This document shows positions 1-9,418 of a DNA stretch of 64,000 bases, piece after piece. Below the pieces are notes generated by a model, which did no database searches, was not told the DNA's origin, and was given only the letters and a program-made list of their open reading frames with translations. Where the stretch lies: NCBI RefSeq assembly GCF_029024105.1, contig NZ_CP118963.1:930001-994000 (forward strand), read 5' to 3'. Source of the DNA: Acinetobacter lwoffii. Its GTDB lineage: Bacteria; Pseudomonadota; Gammaproteobacteria; Pseudomonadales; Moraxellaceae. Within the stretch, counting starts at the first letter, position 1, and each line of letters opens with the position of its first letter. The translations under genes and the position numbers were made by a program.

Positions 1-2573
1 AAAAAGATACCGTCGAGTGGGAAGACAACTACGATGGCTCTGAGCGTATTCCTCAAGTCATGCCAACCCGTGTACCGAACTTGTTGATTAATGGTGTCAC
101 TGGTATCGCAGTCGGTATGGCGACCAATATGGCGCCGCATAATATGACTGAAGTTGTGAATGCGTGTCTGGCCTATGCTAATGATCCTCAGATCAGCATC
201 GAAGGATTGATGGAACATATTTCTGGTCCGGATTTCCCGACAGGCGGTATTATTTACGGTAAATCAGGCATTGTCGATGCTTACCGTACCGGTAAGGGTC
301 GTTTGCATATCCGTGGTAAGTACCATTTCGAAGAAGATCCGAAAAATGGCCGTACCACCATCGTATTTACTGAAATTCCATATCAGGTCAATAAAGCAAA
401 AACCATTGAGCGTATTGCTGAACTGGTCAAAGAGAAAAAACTCGAAGGCATTTCAGAGCTTCGTGACGAGTCTGACAAAGACGGTATGCGTATCGCGATT
501 GACCTGAAGCGCGGTGAAAACGCCGAAGTGATCGTGAACAACCTGTTCCAGAACACACAACTTGAAAACTCTTTCAGCATCAATATGGTTTGCCTGGACA
601 ATGGCCAACCAAAATTGATGAATCTGAAAGACATCATTGCAGCGTTTATCCGTCACCGTCAGGAAGTGGTCACGCGTCGTACCATGTTCGAATTACGCAA
701 AGCGCGTGAACGCGGTCATATCTTGGAAGGTTTAACCGTTGCTCTGGCGAATATTGATGCCATCATCGAAACCATCAAGAGTTCTGCGAATCCGGCTGAA
801 GCGCGTGAGCGTTTGCAGGCAGGTGAATGGGCTGGTGGCGGTGTTTTGGCATTGCTAGAAAAAGCCGGTTCGGTTTCTGTGCGTCCGGATGAGATTGAAG
901 GTGAAGACCCAAGTCGCCCCTTTGGTTTGGATGGCGAGATTTATCGTCTGTCACCGACCCAGGTGAATGCGATTATGGAACTTCGCTTGCACCGTTTAAC
1001 CGGTCTGGAACAAGACAAGTTACATGCTGAATATAGTGAAATCCTGTCACAAATCGCTGAACTGACTGCAATTTTGAATGACTTTAATCTGTTGATGAAC
1101 GTGATTCGTGAAGAATTGGCATTAATTCTTCAGCAGTATGGCGATGCACGTAAAACATCGATTGTCGAGTCACGTATCGATTTCTCTCGTGAAGATCTGA
1201 TTCCTGAAGAGCAAATGGTTCTGACGGTATCGAAATCAGGTTATGCAAAAACTCAACCATTGTCTGACTACGCTGCACAGCGTCGTGGTGGTCGTGGTAA
1301 GTCTGCGACTAGCATGAAAGAAGATGATTACATTCAACATCTGATTGTGACTTCAAGTCATGCGACAGTACTTTGTTTTACCAACGTTGGTAAGGTCTAT
1401 CGTCTGAAAGTGTATGAAGTGCCGCAAGCATCACGTGGTGCCAAAGGCCGCCCAATGGTGAATTTGCTGCCACTGGATGAAAACGAGACCATTACTGCGA
1501 TCTTGCCTGTCATTGACGCGCCGAAGAAATTTAAAGAACGTCTGGCTGACTTCAAGGCATTTGTAAAAGCCAATGCAGCGCAGTTGCAAGCCAATGAAGT
1601 GATCAATGCTCATTTTGCCGAGCTTGAAGCTGCCCTGACTGAATCTGAAGATGGTGCGGATGATATTTCTGATGCATTGCGTATTCAATTGAAACAGTTG
1701 GGCTTGGAGCTTTCTGCAACAGACCTTGATGATGACATTATCAATGACTTTGCTCAGCAGGCTGAAGCGGTACGTAAAAACTTCTATGTGTTTATGGCGA
1801 CTGAATACGGTACGATTAAACGTGTAGAGCTTGAACAGTTCTCAAATGTTCGTTCAAACGGTTTACGTGCGATTGAGCTGAATGGCGATGATACCTTGAT
1901 TGGTGTAGCGATTACTGATGGCGAACAGCAAATCATGTTGTTCTCGAACGAAGGTAAAGCCATTCGCTTCGCAGAGACTGATGTACGTTCAATGGGCCGT
2001 TCTGCCAAAGGTGTACGTGGTATGCGCGTGACTATTGGTGCAGCTGCACAGCTAGAAGAAAATGATGAAACTGAGATCGAGTCTGATGACGAAGATGGTT
2101 CAGATTCAGCATTGATTAGCCGTATTGTGTCACTGGTGGTAGTACCTGAAACTGGCGAAGTACTGTGTGCATCTGAAAATGGTTATGGTAAACGTACTCC
2201 AGTAGACGATTTCCCGACCAAGAAACGTGGCGGTAAGGGCGTGATTGCGATCAAGACCTCTGAACGTAACGGTCAATTGGTGGGCGCTGTTGCCATCGAT
2301 GCTTCTAAAGAACTGATGCTAATCTCTGATGGCGGTACGCTGGTTCGTACCCGTGCATCTGAAGTGGCGCAAACCGGTCGTAACGCACAGGGTGTTCGTC
2401 TGATCCGCCTAGGTAATGAGGAATTGCTGGTTGGTGTCGTTTCAATCGAAGCGGTTGAAGAAGATGAGTTTGTTGAAGCGATTGAAGGTGCAGAATCTTT
2501 AGTAGCAGAAACAGATGTAGCAGCTGAAACTGAGCAAGTTGCAAAAGATGGTGAAAATTCAGTAGAAGAATAA
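1..2573 (+). CDS. gyrA: DNA gyrase subunit A, 3' part (5' end outside window)
   Basis: A subunit of DNA gyrase, the type II topoisomerase that introduces negative supercoils. The reading frame is open from the window edge, so the N-terminal part with the catalytic tyrosine and quinolone region is missing. The visible 856 residues start in the breakage-reunion domain (NYDGSERIPQVMPTRVPNLL). The GyrA box QRRGGRG lies at 1278-1298, followed by the C-terminal beta-pinwheel with repeated GxRG/KR-type blades (e.g. GVRGMR, YGKRT). Against E. coli GyrA, as I recall it, there is an extra segment of roughly 85 residues at about 1515-1780 between ILPVID and FYVFMATEYG, plus a short acidic insert near 2055-2110. 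The tail is acidic. A rho-independent terminator follows directly. Identity is certain; the insertion size is my own estimate from memory of E. coli GyrA. Confidence 0.97.
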   Translation, partial: KDTVEWEDNYDGSERIPQVMPTRVPNLLINGVTGIAVGMATNMAPHNMTEVVNACLAYANDPQISIEGLMEHISGPDFPTGGIIYGKSGIVDAYRTGKGRLHIRGKYHFEEDPKNGRTTIVFTEIPYQVNKAKTIERIAELVKEKKLEGISELRDESDKDGMRIAIDLKRGENAEVIVNNLFQNTQLENSFSINMVCLDNGQPKLMNLKDIIAAFIRHRQEVVTRRTMFELRKARERGHILEGLTVALANIDAIIETIKSSANPAEARERLQAGEWAGGGVLALLEKAGSVSVRPDEIEGEDPSRPFGLDGEIYRLSPTQVNAIMELRLHRLTGLEQDKLHAEYSEILSQIAELTAILNDFNLLMNVIREELALILQQYGDARKTSIVESRIDFSREDLIPEEQMVLTVSKSGYAKTQPLSDYAAQRRGGRGKSATSMKEDDYIQHLIVTSSHATVLCFTNVGKVYRLKVYEVPQASRGAKGRPMVNLLPLDENETITAILPVIDAPKKFKERLADFKAFVKANAAQLQANEVINAHFAELEAALTESEDGADDISDALRIQLKQLGLELSATDLDDDIINDFAQQAEAVRKNFYVFMATEYGTIKRVELEQFSNVRSNGLRAIELNGDDTLIGVAITDGEQQIMLFSNEGKAIRFAETDVRSMGRSAKGVRGMRVTIGAAAQLEENDETEIESDDEDGSDSALISRIVSLVVVPETGEVLCASENGYGKRTPVDDFPTKKRGGKGVIAIKTSERNGQLVGAVAIDASKELMLISDGGTLVRTRASEVAQTGRNAQGVRLIRLGNEELLVGVVSIEAVEEDEFVEAIEGAESLVAETDVAAETEQVAKDGENSVEE

Positions 2574-2585
2574 GTTTTTTACTGA

Positions 2586-2613
2586 TAAAAAGGGCGCTTC
2601 GGCGTCCTTTTTT
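2586..2613 (+). terminator. Rho-independent terminator of gyrA
   Basis: A GC-rich stem (AGGGCGC with GCGTCCT, one G-U pair) around a TTCG tetraloop is followed by a run of six T. It begins 13 bases after the gyrA stop codon. Confidence 0.9.
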
Positions 2614-2641
2614 ATAAACCTTGACTGCATAAGGGTAAGCG

Positions 2642-3067
2642 ATGAAAACCAAATTAATGTTGTTGGCAGCAGCGGTTGCATTGACTGGCTGTAATTCAAT
2701 GGACAATATTCCGAATCCGAGTCCTGAACAGGAAAAGGCGGCACAGCTGGCTTATGAGGATTTGCGTGACGGGAAATATGAGGAATTTCTGGATCAGTTA
2801 GAACCGCAGTTGCAAACCCAGTTTAAGGATAATGAAAAGCTGATGAAACGCTTTTCACGTTCAATTCCTCAAGGTGAATACAAGTCTAAGACTTTAATGA
2901 CCAAAGAGATCGAAGAAGTAACCAATCAGCCTGGACAATATAAGGTCAGTTATGAAATTGCCTATCCGGAGAATCTGGTTCAGTATGATGTGAGTTTTGA
3001 TAAGCCGAATGGTAGCAACAAGATTCGTAATTTCAATATTCAGGTCTTTGGCGAATCAAGTAAATAA
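2642..3067 (+). CDS. Putative small lipoprotein of unknown function
   Basis: A 141-residue protein with a lipoprotein signal peptide: MKTK, a hydrophobic stretch and the lipobox LTGC, which predicts lipidation at Cys17. The mature part is charged and mostly soluble-looking, with a predicted helical first half (EDLRDGKYEEFLDQLEP) and a beta-rich second half (YKVSYEIAYPENLVQYDVSF). This layout recalls small DUF3887/DUF4019-type proteins, but I cannot assign a family. The start has a good ribosome binding site (AAGGG before GCGATG). The gene stands alone between the gyrA terminator and the convergent exporter operon. Function unknown; periplasmic or outer-membrane location is inferred from the lipobox. 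Confidence 0.85.
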   Translation: MKTKLMLLAAAVALTGCNSMDNIPNPSPEQEKAAQLAYEDLRDGKYEEFLDQLEPQLQTQFKDNEKLMKRFSRSIPQGEYKSKTLMTKEIEEVTNQPGQYKVSYEIAYPENLVQYDVSFDKPNGSNKIRNFNIQVFGESSK

Positions 3068-3094
3068 GTGGAATAGGCGCATTGCTATAATGTT

Positions 3095-4195
3095 CTATCT
3101 GCTTTGATGACCAGAAATTAAACGTCGATAAGCCAAGAAAAAGCACATGCTGCCGATCATTCCAAGATAGAGCAGTTTAGGCAAGACTAGCTCTGTAGGC
3201 ACACCCATTTGATTGAGTTGAATAAACATCTGCACAATTTGGGTGGAAGGCAGGATTTCGCCAACGACTTGCATCCAGGTGGGCATGGCGGCATGCGGCC
3301 AGGCCGCACCAGATAAAAAGAATAGTGGAATGGAAGTGAATACAATAACATGCCCCGCACGTTCTGGCAGATCCAGAAAACTGGCAAATAGACAGGTCAT
3401 GCCAATTATTGTGTAGATAAAAACCGGAACAGCCAGCAGCATCCCAAGCAGGTTGCCACCGCGCGGATAATCAAATAGCCAGAAGCTAAAACCGAATAAA
3501 TAGAAACATCCCAGACAGCCAATAGTAAAGACCGCTAAACACATCCCAATCAATGCATTTGCGTTTAATTCTACTTTTCTTTCCCGATATACCAAAATCA
3601 GCATACTCAAACCCAAAAGAATGGTTTGGTGAATAATTAAAGGTGCAACCGCAGGAAAGACATAGCTGCCATAGCCGGACAGCGGATTAAATAAAGGAAT
3701 TTGATGCACAGAAAGGGCAGGTGAAAAATCCGAGATCTTGCCAAAGCGTTCAGTATAATCTGTCAAAGTTTGCTCAACTGATGTAGCTAAGCCCAGACCA
3801 ATTTGTTTGGTCACTAAAAAGTTGGCCGTGCTTAAATACAGTCCAATGCCGCCTGTTTCACCATGCCTTAAGCTTTGCGATAAATTGTCCGGTAGCAGTA
3901 AAATGCCATCGGCTTTTTGAGATTCAACCCATTGTTTGGCTTCGGCAAAATTGCCGGTAATCGCCTCAATTTCTACATTGGGGCTTTGTGCCACCTGACC
4001 AATAATACGGGTGCTTAAGTTACTTTGTTCTTCATCGACAATAATAATCGGTAAGGCTTCAGCCTGCTGTGCCTGATAAGCGGTTGGATAAAAAAAGCTG
4101 TAAAATAAGACGGATAGAATAAGCGTGGTAAAGATCGTGCCGTGACTGACAATATCCTTGAAGCTTTGCAGATAGTAAAACCAGAGGGATTTCAT
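3095..4195 (-). CDS. ABC-2 type transporter permease (second permease of operon)
   Basis: A 366-residue inner-membrane protein of the ABC-2 permease class (YhhJ/YbhR-like). It has one N-terminal membrane helix (about residues 20-37), a large periplasmic domain (about 40-170, with the pattern LPIIIVDEEQSNLS seen in this family) and five or so C-terminal membrane helices. Its ATG overlaps the stop of the upstream permease by four bases (ATGA), so the two are translationally coupled. With the adjacent HlyD and TolC-type genes it should form a three-layer export pump across the Gram-negative envelope. No nucleotide-binding subunit is encoded in the operon. Substrate unknown. Last gene of the operon. 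Confidence 0.9.
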   Translation of the reverse strand: MKSLWFYYLQSFKDIVSHGTIFTTLILSVLFYSFFYPTAYQAQQAEALPIIIVDEEQSNLSTRIIGQVAQSPNVEIEAITGNFAEAKQWVESQKADGILLLPDNLSQSLRHGETGGIGLYLSTANFLVTKQIGLGLATSVEQTLTDYTERFGKISDFSPALSVHQIPLFNPLSGYGSYVFPAVAPLIIHQTILLGLSMLILVYRERKVELNANALIGMCLAVFTIGCLGCFYLFGFSFWLFDYPRGGNLLGMLLAVPVFIYTIIGMTCLFASFLDLPERAGHVIVFTSIPLFFLSGAAWPHAAMPTWMQVVGEILPSTQIVQMFIQLNQMGVPTELVLPKLLYLGMIGSMCFFLAYRRLISGHQSR

Positions 4196-5322
4196 TGGAC
4201 TGCTCCTTTAGCTATTTTTTTAAGAAACAGATAAGCCAGCAAAGCGTAGACTAGGGCATAGATCAGCAGCATTAATCCAGCTTGCAGTGAAATATGCAAT
4301 GGACTACCAATCACCCATTGTTCAGTTTGTAATTTGGCATAGGGCGTAAACGGAATAATATTGGACCAAAACTGGGTGAATAGGGGCGCATTATTTAAAG
4401 GTAAAGTCACACCGGCAAAACTTAAAGATGAACCGCCATAGACCGCAATGATGCCAAAAGATTTACTTAAATCTTTGGTTGCCAGAACCACTGCACTGCT
4501 TAAAAATGCATAAGCGCTATATAGCAGAAATTGTGCCGATAGAATCAGGCTGAGCGAACCGGCAACAAACCAGCCGCGAATTTCAATCAGCCAGAACATC
4601 CAGATCCAGGTCCATAGACTAAAAATAGCCACATAGACCAGGTTCTTAGACAGCAATGCCATCCAGATGGATGAGTTGCTGACCCAGCTTGTTAAGGTCT
4701 GCCGCTTCAGTTCCTGACCGACGGAAAATGCCACACAACAACACAGTAGTAAATGCAGAATTGCCGGAATGACATAGGGTTCCAGATAGAATTCATAATT
4801 CAGCTGCGGATTATACAGTGGCGATATTTTGATATGCGGTGACGGTGCTTCGAGAGAGGGCAGCCGGTTGCCCAGATATTGCTGTCCGCTAAATTCAGCG
4901 AGTGCTTGCAGGGTACTAACCAGCATGGCAGACGAAATGGTATTTCCGATACTGAAATAACTCTGGTTAAAGGCAATACTGATGTCAGCATCCTGAGCAC
5001 GAACCAGACGTTGCTCGGCGCCGCTTGGAATATGGATATAACCCCAAATTTTATTTTGATTTAGCAGGCGCTCAATCTCAGCTGTTTGTTCCGACACCGT
5101 AGCAATTTTAAGAGTATGATTCAGCGCCACATGCTGATAAATGCTTTGACTCAGCGCACTCTGGTCTTGATCAATAATCGCAATCGGTAAATGATCCGGT
5201 TTCCCTTGAGCAAACATGCTGCTGAATAAAATAATCACCAGTGCAGGTGCCAGCGTGACCAGACACAGATCCCATTTTTCTCGGAGCAGATAGCGCAGTT
5301 CGCGCCATATACCCGTCCACAT
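4192..5322 (-). CDS. ABC-2 type transporter permease (first permease of operon)
   Basis: A 376-residue paralogue of the next gene with the same layout: an N-terminal membrane helix (about residues 20-38), a periplasmic domain starting LPIAIIDQDQSALS, then a block of C-terminal membrane helices from about residue 185. This is the YbhS/YbhR/YhhJ type of ABC-2 membrane subunit. The ATG overlaps the stop of the HlyD-type gene by one base (TAATG), so expression is tightly coupled. In E. coli the comparable ybhGFSR and yhiI-rbbA-yhhJ clusters carry an ATPase between the adaptor and the permeases; here it is absent. The two permeases may form a heterodimer (inference). Confidence 0.9.
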   Translation of the reverse strand: MWTGIWRELRYLLREKWDLCLVTLAPALVIILFSSMFAQGKPDHLPIAIIDQDQSALSQSIYQHVALNHTLKIATVSEQTAEIERLLNQNKIWGYIHIPSGAEQRLVRAQDADISIAFNQSYFSIGNTISSAMLVSTLQALAEFSGQQYLGNRLPSLEAPSPHIKISPLYNPQLNYEFYLEPYVIPAILHLLLCCCVAFSVGQELKRQTLTSWVSNSSIWMALLSKNLVYVAIFSLWTWIWMFWLIEIRGWFVAGSLSLILSAQFLLYSAYAFLSSAVVLATKDLSKSFGIIAVYGGSSLSFAGVTLPLNNAPLFTQFWSNIIPFTPYAKLQTEQWVIGSPLHISLQAGLMLLIYALVYALLAYLFLKKIAKGAVQ

Positions 5323-6464
5323 TATCGGGTCTCTTTCAGTTTAAATAACACGCTCATCCCGACTCTGAGTTCAGGAATTGCTGGTGCGGGCACAAGATGC
5401 AGCTTAAAACTTCGTACATCATAACCGCCGGTTTGGCGTGTGGTCTTAATGGTGGCAAATTCGCCCTCGGCACTGATCTGCTTGATTTTAAAAGTGGCGG
5501 TTTTATCTAGGGCGGGAATATAACCTTCAATACTGCTCATTTTCTGAAATGGGGCATATTGGTCTTCACGAATATTCAGGCTCACCCACATTTGATCTTC
5601 AATCAGACTGACTACAGGGACTGCGGTGGCTACCAGCTCCGAGACTTTGCCATAGGTTTTAGACACCGTTCCGTTTACAGGTGCAACTAATTGAGTTTCT
5701 GCTTCTAAAGCATTGGCTTCATCCAGCGCAGCCTGGGCAATATCTACCTGTGCATCGGCAGAACTCTTTTGCTGCGAAGTGCTGCCACGTTTGGCACGTG
5801 CATATTGCTGATACGCCGCCTCTGTCATTTGCGCCGCTGATTGACTGGCTGCATACAATTCATCACGGCGCTGGCGTGAAATCACACCTTCCTTAAATAA
5901 ATTTGCACCACGCTCATAAGAAACTTTGGCTAAATTTTGCTGTGCTTTCAGCGATTGCCAGTTGGCATACAGACTGGCGATATTTTCTTCCTGCGAGCCA
6001 CGTTCAGCAGTCGATTGTAAGGCTAGCGCAGATTGTAAAGCCGCTACGGCTTGCTGTTTTTTGGCCTGAATTTCCGGGCTGTTTAAGCGCACCAGCACAT
6101 CGCCTTTTTTGACCCGCTGACCTTCTTCTACATAGATTTCTTCAATACGGCTTGGCACTTTGGTCGCCACCTGAACCGTTTCAGCTTCTACACGACCCTG
6201 CAATTCCAGCGGAGCCGGTTGGTAGCTTTTCCATAATCCAAATGCGATGACTGCCAGCAGAACTGGAATCAGGGCGAGCAATAAATATTTTTTCTTTTTA
6301 GCGATTTCAGGAGCTTGTTGTTGCTCGGTCGAAGTCGTCGCGTTGTTTTCTATTTCAGTTTTTGTTTCTACCTGTTGCGCAGGCGATTTTTCTGTATCGC
6401 TGGATGAAGCCGCTTCATTCACAGGATCATTGGGTTTTTGATCTTCGTTCATGTTCGGCTCCAT
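5322..6464 (-). CDS. HlyD-family periplasmic adaptor (membrane fusion) protein
   Basis: A 380-residue adaptor linking the inner-membrane permeases to the outer-membrane TolC-type channel. It has a long cytoplasmic tail rich in E, T, Q and N (residues 1-57), a single membrane helix (about 60-80, YLLLALIPVLLAVIAFGLW), a biotinyl-lipoyl half (GRVEAETVQVATKVPSRIEEI), a coiled-coil hairpin (about 135-245), the second lipoyl half (LVAPVNGTVSK) and a C-terminal beta-barrel region. The ATG overlaps the TolC-type stop by one base (TAATG). The acidic 57-residue N-terminal extension is longer than usual for this family. Identity is firm; substrate unknown. Confidence 0.93.
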   Translation of the reverse strand: MEPNMNEDQKPNDPVNEAASSSDTEKSPAQQVETKTEIENNATTSTEQQQAPEIAKKKKYLLLALIPVLLAVIAFGLWKSYQPAPLELQGRVEAETVQVATKVPSRIEEIYVEEGQRVKKGDVLVRLNSPEIQAKKQQAVAALQSALALQSTAERGSQEENIASLYANWQSLKAQQNLAKVSYERGANLFKEGVISRQRRDELYAASQSAAQMTEAAYQQYARAKRGSTSQQKSSADAQVDIAQAALDEANALEAETQLVAPVNGTVSKTYGKVSELVATAVPVVSLIEDQMWVSLNIREDQYAPFQKMSSIEGYIPALDKTATFKIKQISAEGEFATIKTTRQTGGYDVRSFKLHLVPAPAIPELRVGMSVLFKLKETR

Positions 6465-7924
6465 TAGCGAATATAGTGAGTGTTGGTATGTTGGATGTAG
6501 TTCGGAAATTCTGCAATCGAGCCATGGCTTTGTAATAGTGTGGCCAGTGACATCACATATTTGTAAGCATTCAAGGCAGTTTCGGCTCGTAGTCCGCTCA
6601 GCATATTTTGTGCATCGATGACCTGTATGGCGGTGCCCATATCTTCTTTAAAGGACAATTCTTGGATGCGTAAATTTTCCTGTGCGGCTTTCAAGTTTTG
6701 TGCCAGAAGCGCATCACTTTGCTGTGCGCTGAGTGCTTCGCTATAAGATTTATAAATCAGATTTTCAATTTCCTGCTGGGTGCGTGCAGTGAGTAATTCT
6801 GTAGCAGAGCGTTTGAGTTCGGCAGCCTGAATATTTTTGTTTTTATCGATCCCGGAAAACAGGTTATAGCGTGCGGCAACCCCGACAATCCAGTTTTCAT
6901 TTTGATCCAGACTATATTCGCCAAAAGCAAAAACATTCGGTTTTTTTGCCGCTTGCTGGGCTTTGACATTGGCTTGAGCCAATTGGGTATCCAGCTGCAT
7001 TTTTTGAATCAACGCAGAGTTCTGACTAAAGGTTTTCAGCAGATGATTTAAGGCCTGTGGCTTGGTTTTATTGACAAATAAAGGCGTTGAAAGCTCAGTG
7101 ATGCTACTTTCCTGAAGCAGATTATTCAGATGGAAAAGGGCAGCATTCAAATTGGCTTGCGTGTTTTGCTGGCTGCGCTCGGCATTATTGCGTGCCACTT
7201 CAAACTGCATGCGGTGGCCTTTACTGATAAAACCTTGCTGTTCCATCTTTAAGGCATTGCGATAATGCTGCTGCATGGCATTCAGGTTAAACAGCGCAGC
7301 TGCATGCAGTTGCTTTTGAAGCTGCACATTGAAATAACTTTGAATCAGTTCAAAACGCTGCGTGTCTTGCTGCTGTTTGTTGCTGAGCTGACTACGACCG
7401 ACCTGAATATTGGCGATTTCTTTAGCGCTGCTTGTCAGTCCACCGGTATAAAGCGGCATCATGACTGAAATCGTCGGGCGAATCACCTGATCATCCAGCA
7501 CGACATTCGAACTATCAGGAATTAAGCCAACTCCATTTTGGATAGGTTGTCTTAAACTATTTTTTAGTGGGTCAGCCAGACCCCCTAAGTTCAGTTCATC
7601 AATTCTATTATTGACACCATCCGTTAAGGATTGCTCTAAATTATTTTTTAATGCACCTAAAGGTAGATCGAGTTCATTATGAAAGGCATACGCACGAACA
7701 TTCAGGTCGACTCGTGGCAGACCTATACCTTTCACTGCTTCAGCTTCAAGTTTTGAAGCCTGCTCCAGACTTTGATAGGCTTGGCTGCTATAAGAGTTTT
7801 GCAACAACTGACGTTCAGCGTCCTGAAAGCTGATGCTCTGCGCATGAGCAAAGCTGCCATACATCATCGATGCAAGCAGATTTAACCCCCAGACAAGCTG
7901 TCTTTTATTTTTCTTTAAGTTCAT
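6464..7924 (-). CDS. TolC-family outer-membrane efflux channel
   Basis: An outer-membrane factor of the TolC class, 486 residues from the ATG at 7924. The start gives a clean signal peptide (MNLKKNKRQ, hydrophobic stretch, SFAHAQ). An upstream TTG at 7978 would put 18 implausible residues in front of it. The body shows the duplicated TolC repeat with long amphipathic helices (QQQDTQRFELIQSYFNVQLQ; later LTARTQQEIENLIYKSYSEA) separated by strands. An unusual segment at residues 70-130 (LDLPLGALKNNLEQ...) sits in the first repeat. It is the first gene of the four-gene export operon; promoter elements should lie in 7925-8284. Confidence 0.92.
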   Translation of the reverse strand: MNLKKNKRQLVWGLNLLASMMYGSFAHAQSISFQDAERQLLQNSYSSQAYQSLEQASKLEAEAVKGIGLPRVDLNVRAYAFHNELDLPLGALKNNLEQSLTDGVNNRIDELNLGGLADPLKNSLRQPIQNGVGLIPDSSNVVLDDQVIRPTISVMMPLYTGGLTSSAKEIANIQVGRSQLSNKQQQDTQRFELIQSYFNVQLQKQLHAAALFNLNAMQQHYRNALKMEQQGFISKGHRMQFEVARNNAERSQQNTQANLNAALFHLNNLLQESSITELSTPLFVNKTKPQALNHLLKTFSQNSALIQKMQLDTQLAQANVKAQQAAKKPNVFAFGEYSLDQNENWIVGVAARYNLFSGIDKNKNIQAAELKRSATELLTARTQQEIENLIYKSYSEALSAQQSDALLAQNLKAAQENLRIQELSFKEDMGTAIQVIDAQNMLSGLRAETALNAYKYVMSLATLLQSHGSIAEFPNYIQHTNTHYIR

Positions 7925-8284
7925 AAAGTCGCTAAACTGATTTAAAGCCGATAATGTTATCCGGCTAGTATAAATCAAAGGTTTGCAGATAGAACTAGTG
8001 TAAAGTTATAATATTGTTTCTTTTACATCTGTATTTCAAATACTTATCGGCTGTTTTTAATGGAATATCTAGAATCAAAAAATGGCTTAATCTTGAATAT
8101 TTTCAATTGTTAGTTCAAAGATGATAAAAACAGCAGGCTAAAATACTGGTCAATTTATCTTGTGAATCTACATTGATTTTTTGACTCTATCTTGACTCAT
8201 AGATTGAAATAATTTTGTGCAAGACCCTGCCAGATATGGTTAAATGCCATCATTTTATTGTGTTTCACTCTGAAAGGAAAAATC
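7925..8284. other. AT-rich intergenic region between divergent exporter operon and serC
   Basis: About 360 bases with no convincing gene. It must contain the promoters of the leftward exporter operon and of serC. TTGACT occurs twice (8181-8186 and 8192-8197) upstream of serC and could supply a -35 element, but I find no well-spaced -10 match, so no promoter is called. Confidence 0.5.
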
Positions 8285-9364
8285 ATGCGCGCGTACAACT
8301 TCTGTGCTGGTCCTGCTGCATTACCGACTGCCGTACTTGAAAAAGCTCAAGCTGAAATGCTTGACTGGCATGGCAAAGGTCTTTCGATCATGGAAATGAG
8401 CCACCGTAGTTCCGACTATGTTGCCATGGCTGAAAAAGCGGAAGCAGACCTGCGCAAACTCATGAATATTCCTGAGAATTACAAAGTATTGTTCTTGCAG
8501 GGTGGGGCATCACTACAGTTCTCGGCAATTCCATTGAACTTGCTTGGCAAAAACAACAAAGCAGACTATATCGATACCGGCATCTGGTCAGAAAAAGCTT
8601 TGAAAGAAGCGCAACGTTATGGCGATATCAATGTTGTAAAAGCAGGTGTCCAAATTGATGGCAAATATGCGATCAGTGCACAAAGCGAATGGAATCTTTC
8701 TGATGATGCAGCTTATGTGCATTATGCCGATAATGAAACCATTGGCGGTCTGCAATTTGCTTCAATTCCTGAAACAGACAAGCCATTAGTTTGCGATTAT
8801 TCATCTAGTATTTTATCTGCGCCAGTAGATGTCTCTAAATTTGGTTTGATCTATGCGGGTGCGCAAAAGAATATCGGGCCTGCTGGTTTAACGCTGGTGA
8901 TCATTCGTGAAGATTTACTTGATCAAGCCAAACCTGAAATTCCAAGCATCTTGAAATATTCAGATCAAGCGAAAAATGGCTCAATGGTTAACACACCATC
9001 AACTTATGCATGGTACTTGTCTAGTCTGGTGTTTGAGTGGTTGCTAGAAAATGGCGGTGTAGATGCCATGCACAAAGTGAACCTTGAGAAAGCTAACTTA
9101 CTTTATGGTTATATCGATCAAAGCGATTTTTATGCGAATCCGATTGCAAAAGCAAACCGTTCGATCATGAACGTACCATTTACTTTGGCCAATGCTGATC
9201 TTGAGAAACAGTTCCTGAAAGAAGCTGAAGCGCAGCATTTATTAAATCTTGCTGGTCACCGTTCGGTTGGCGGTATGCGCGCAAGTATTTATAATGCCGT
9301 GCCTTTAGAGGGCGTGCAGGCATTAGTGAACTTTATGGATGACTTTGCCAAACGCAATGGTTAA
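8285..9364 (+). CDS. serC: Phosphoserine aminotransferase
   Basis: Class V PLP-dependent aminotransferase, 359 residues. It converts 3-phosphohydroxypyruvate and glutamate to phosphoserine (serine biosynthesis) and serves the parallel step in pyridoxal phosphate synthesis. The N-terminus MRAYNFCAGPAALP is diagnostic, as are GGASLQFSAIPLNL, the PLP-lysine region YAGAQKNIGPAGLT and the C-terminal GHRSVGGMRASIYNA. The ATG at 8285 is preceded by GAAAGGA, a good ribosome binding site; the in-frame TTG at 8258 lacks one. It forms a single-gene unit closed by a strong terminator. Confidence 0.98.
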   Translation: MRAYNFCAGPAALPTAVLEKAQAEMLDWHGKGLSIMEMSHRSSDYVAMAEKAEADLRKLMNIPENYKVLFLQGGASLQFSAIPLNLLGKNNKADYIDTGIWSEKALKEAQRYGDINVVKAGVQIDGKYAISAQSEWNLSDDAAYVHYADNETIGGLQFASIPETDKPLVCDYSSSILSAPVDVSKFGLIYAGAQKNIGPAGLTLVIIREDLLDQAKPEIPSILKYSDQAKNGSMVNTPSTYAWYLSSLVFEWLLENGGVDAMHKVNLEKANLLYGYIDQSDFYANPIAKANRSIMNVPFTLANADLEKQFLKEAEAQHLLNLAGHRSVGGMRASIYNAVPLEGVQALVNFMDDFAKRNG

Positions 9365-9374
9365 TTCCTGAAAC

Positions 9375-9404
9375 GAAAAAACCCAGCACAAGCTGGGTTT
9401 TTTA
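9375..9404 (+). terminator. Rho-independent terminator of serC (usable from both sides)
   Basis: Stem AAACCCAGC/GCTGGGTTT with an ACAA loop and a trailing T run. The symmetric A run means it could also end leftward transcripts from the small ORF at 9419-9559. Confidence 0.9.
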
Positions 9405-9418
9405 TGAATACAATAATT

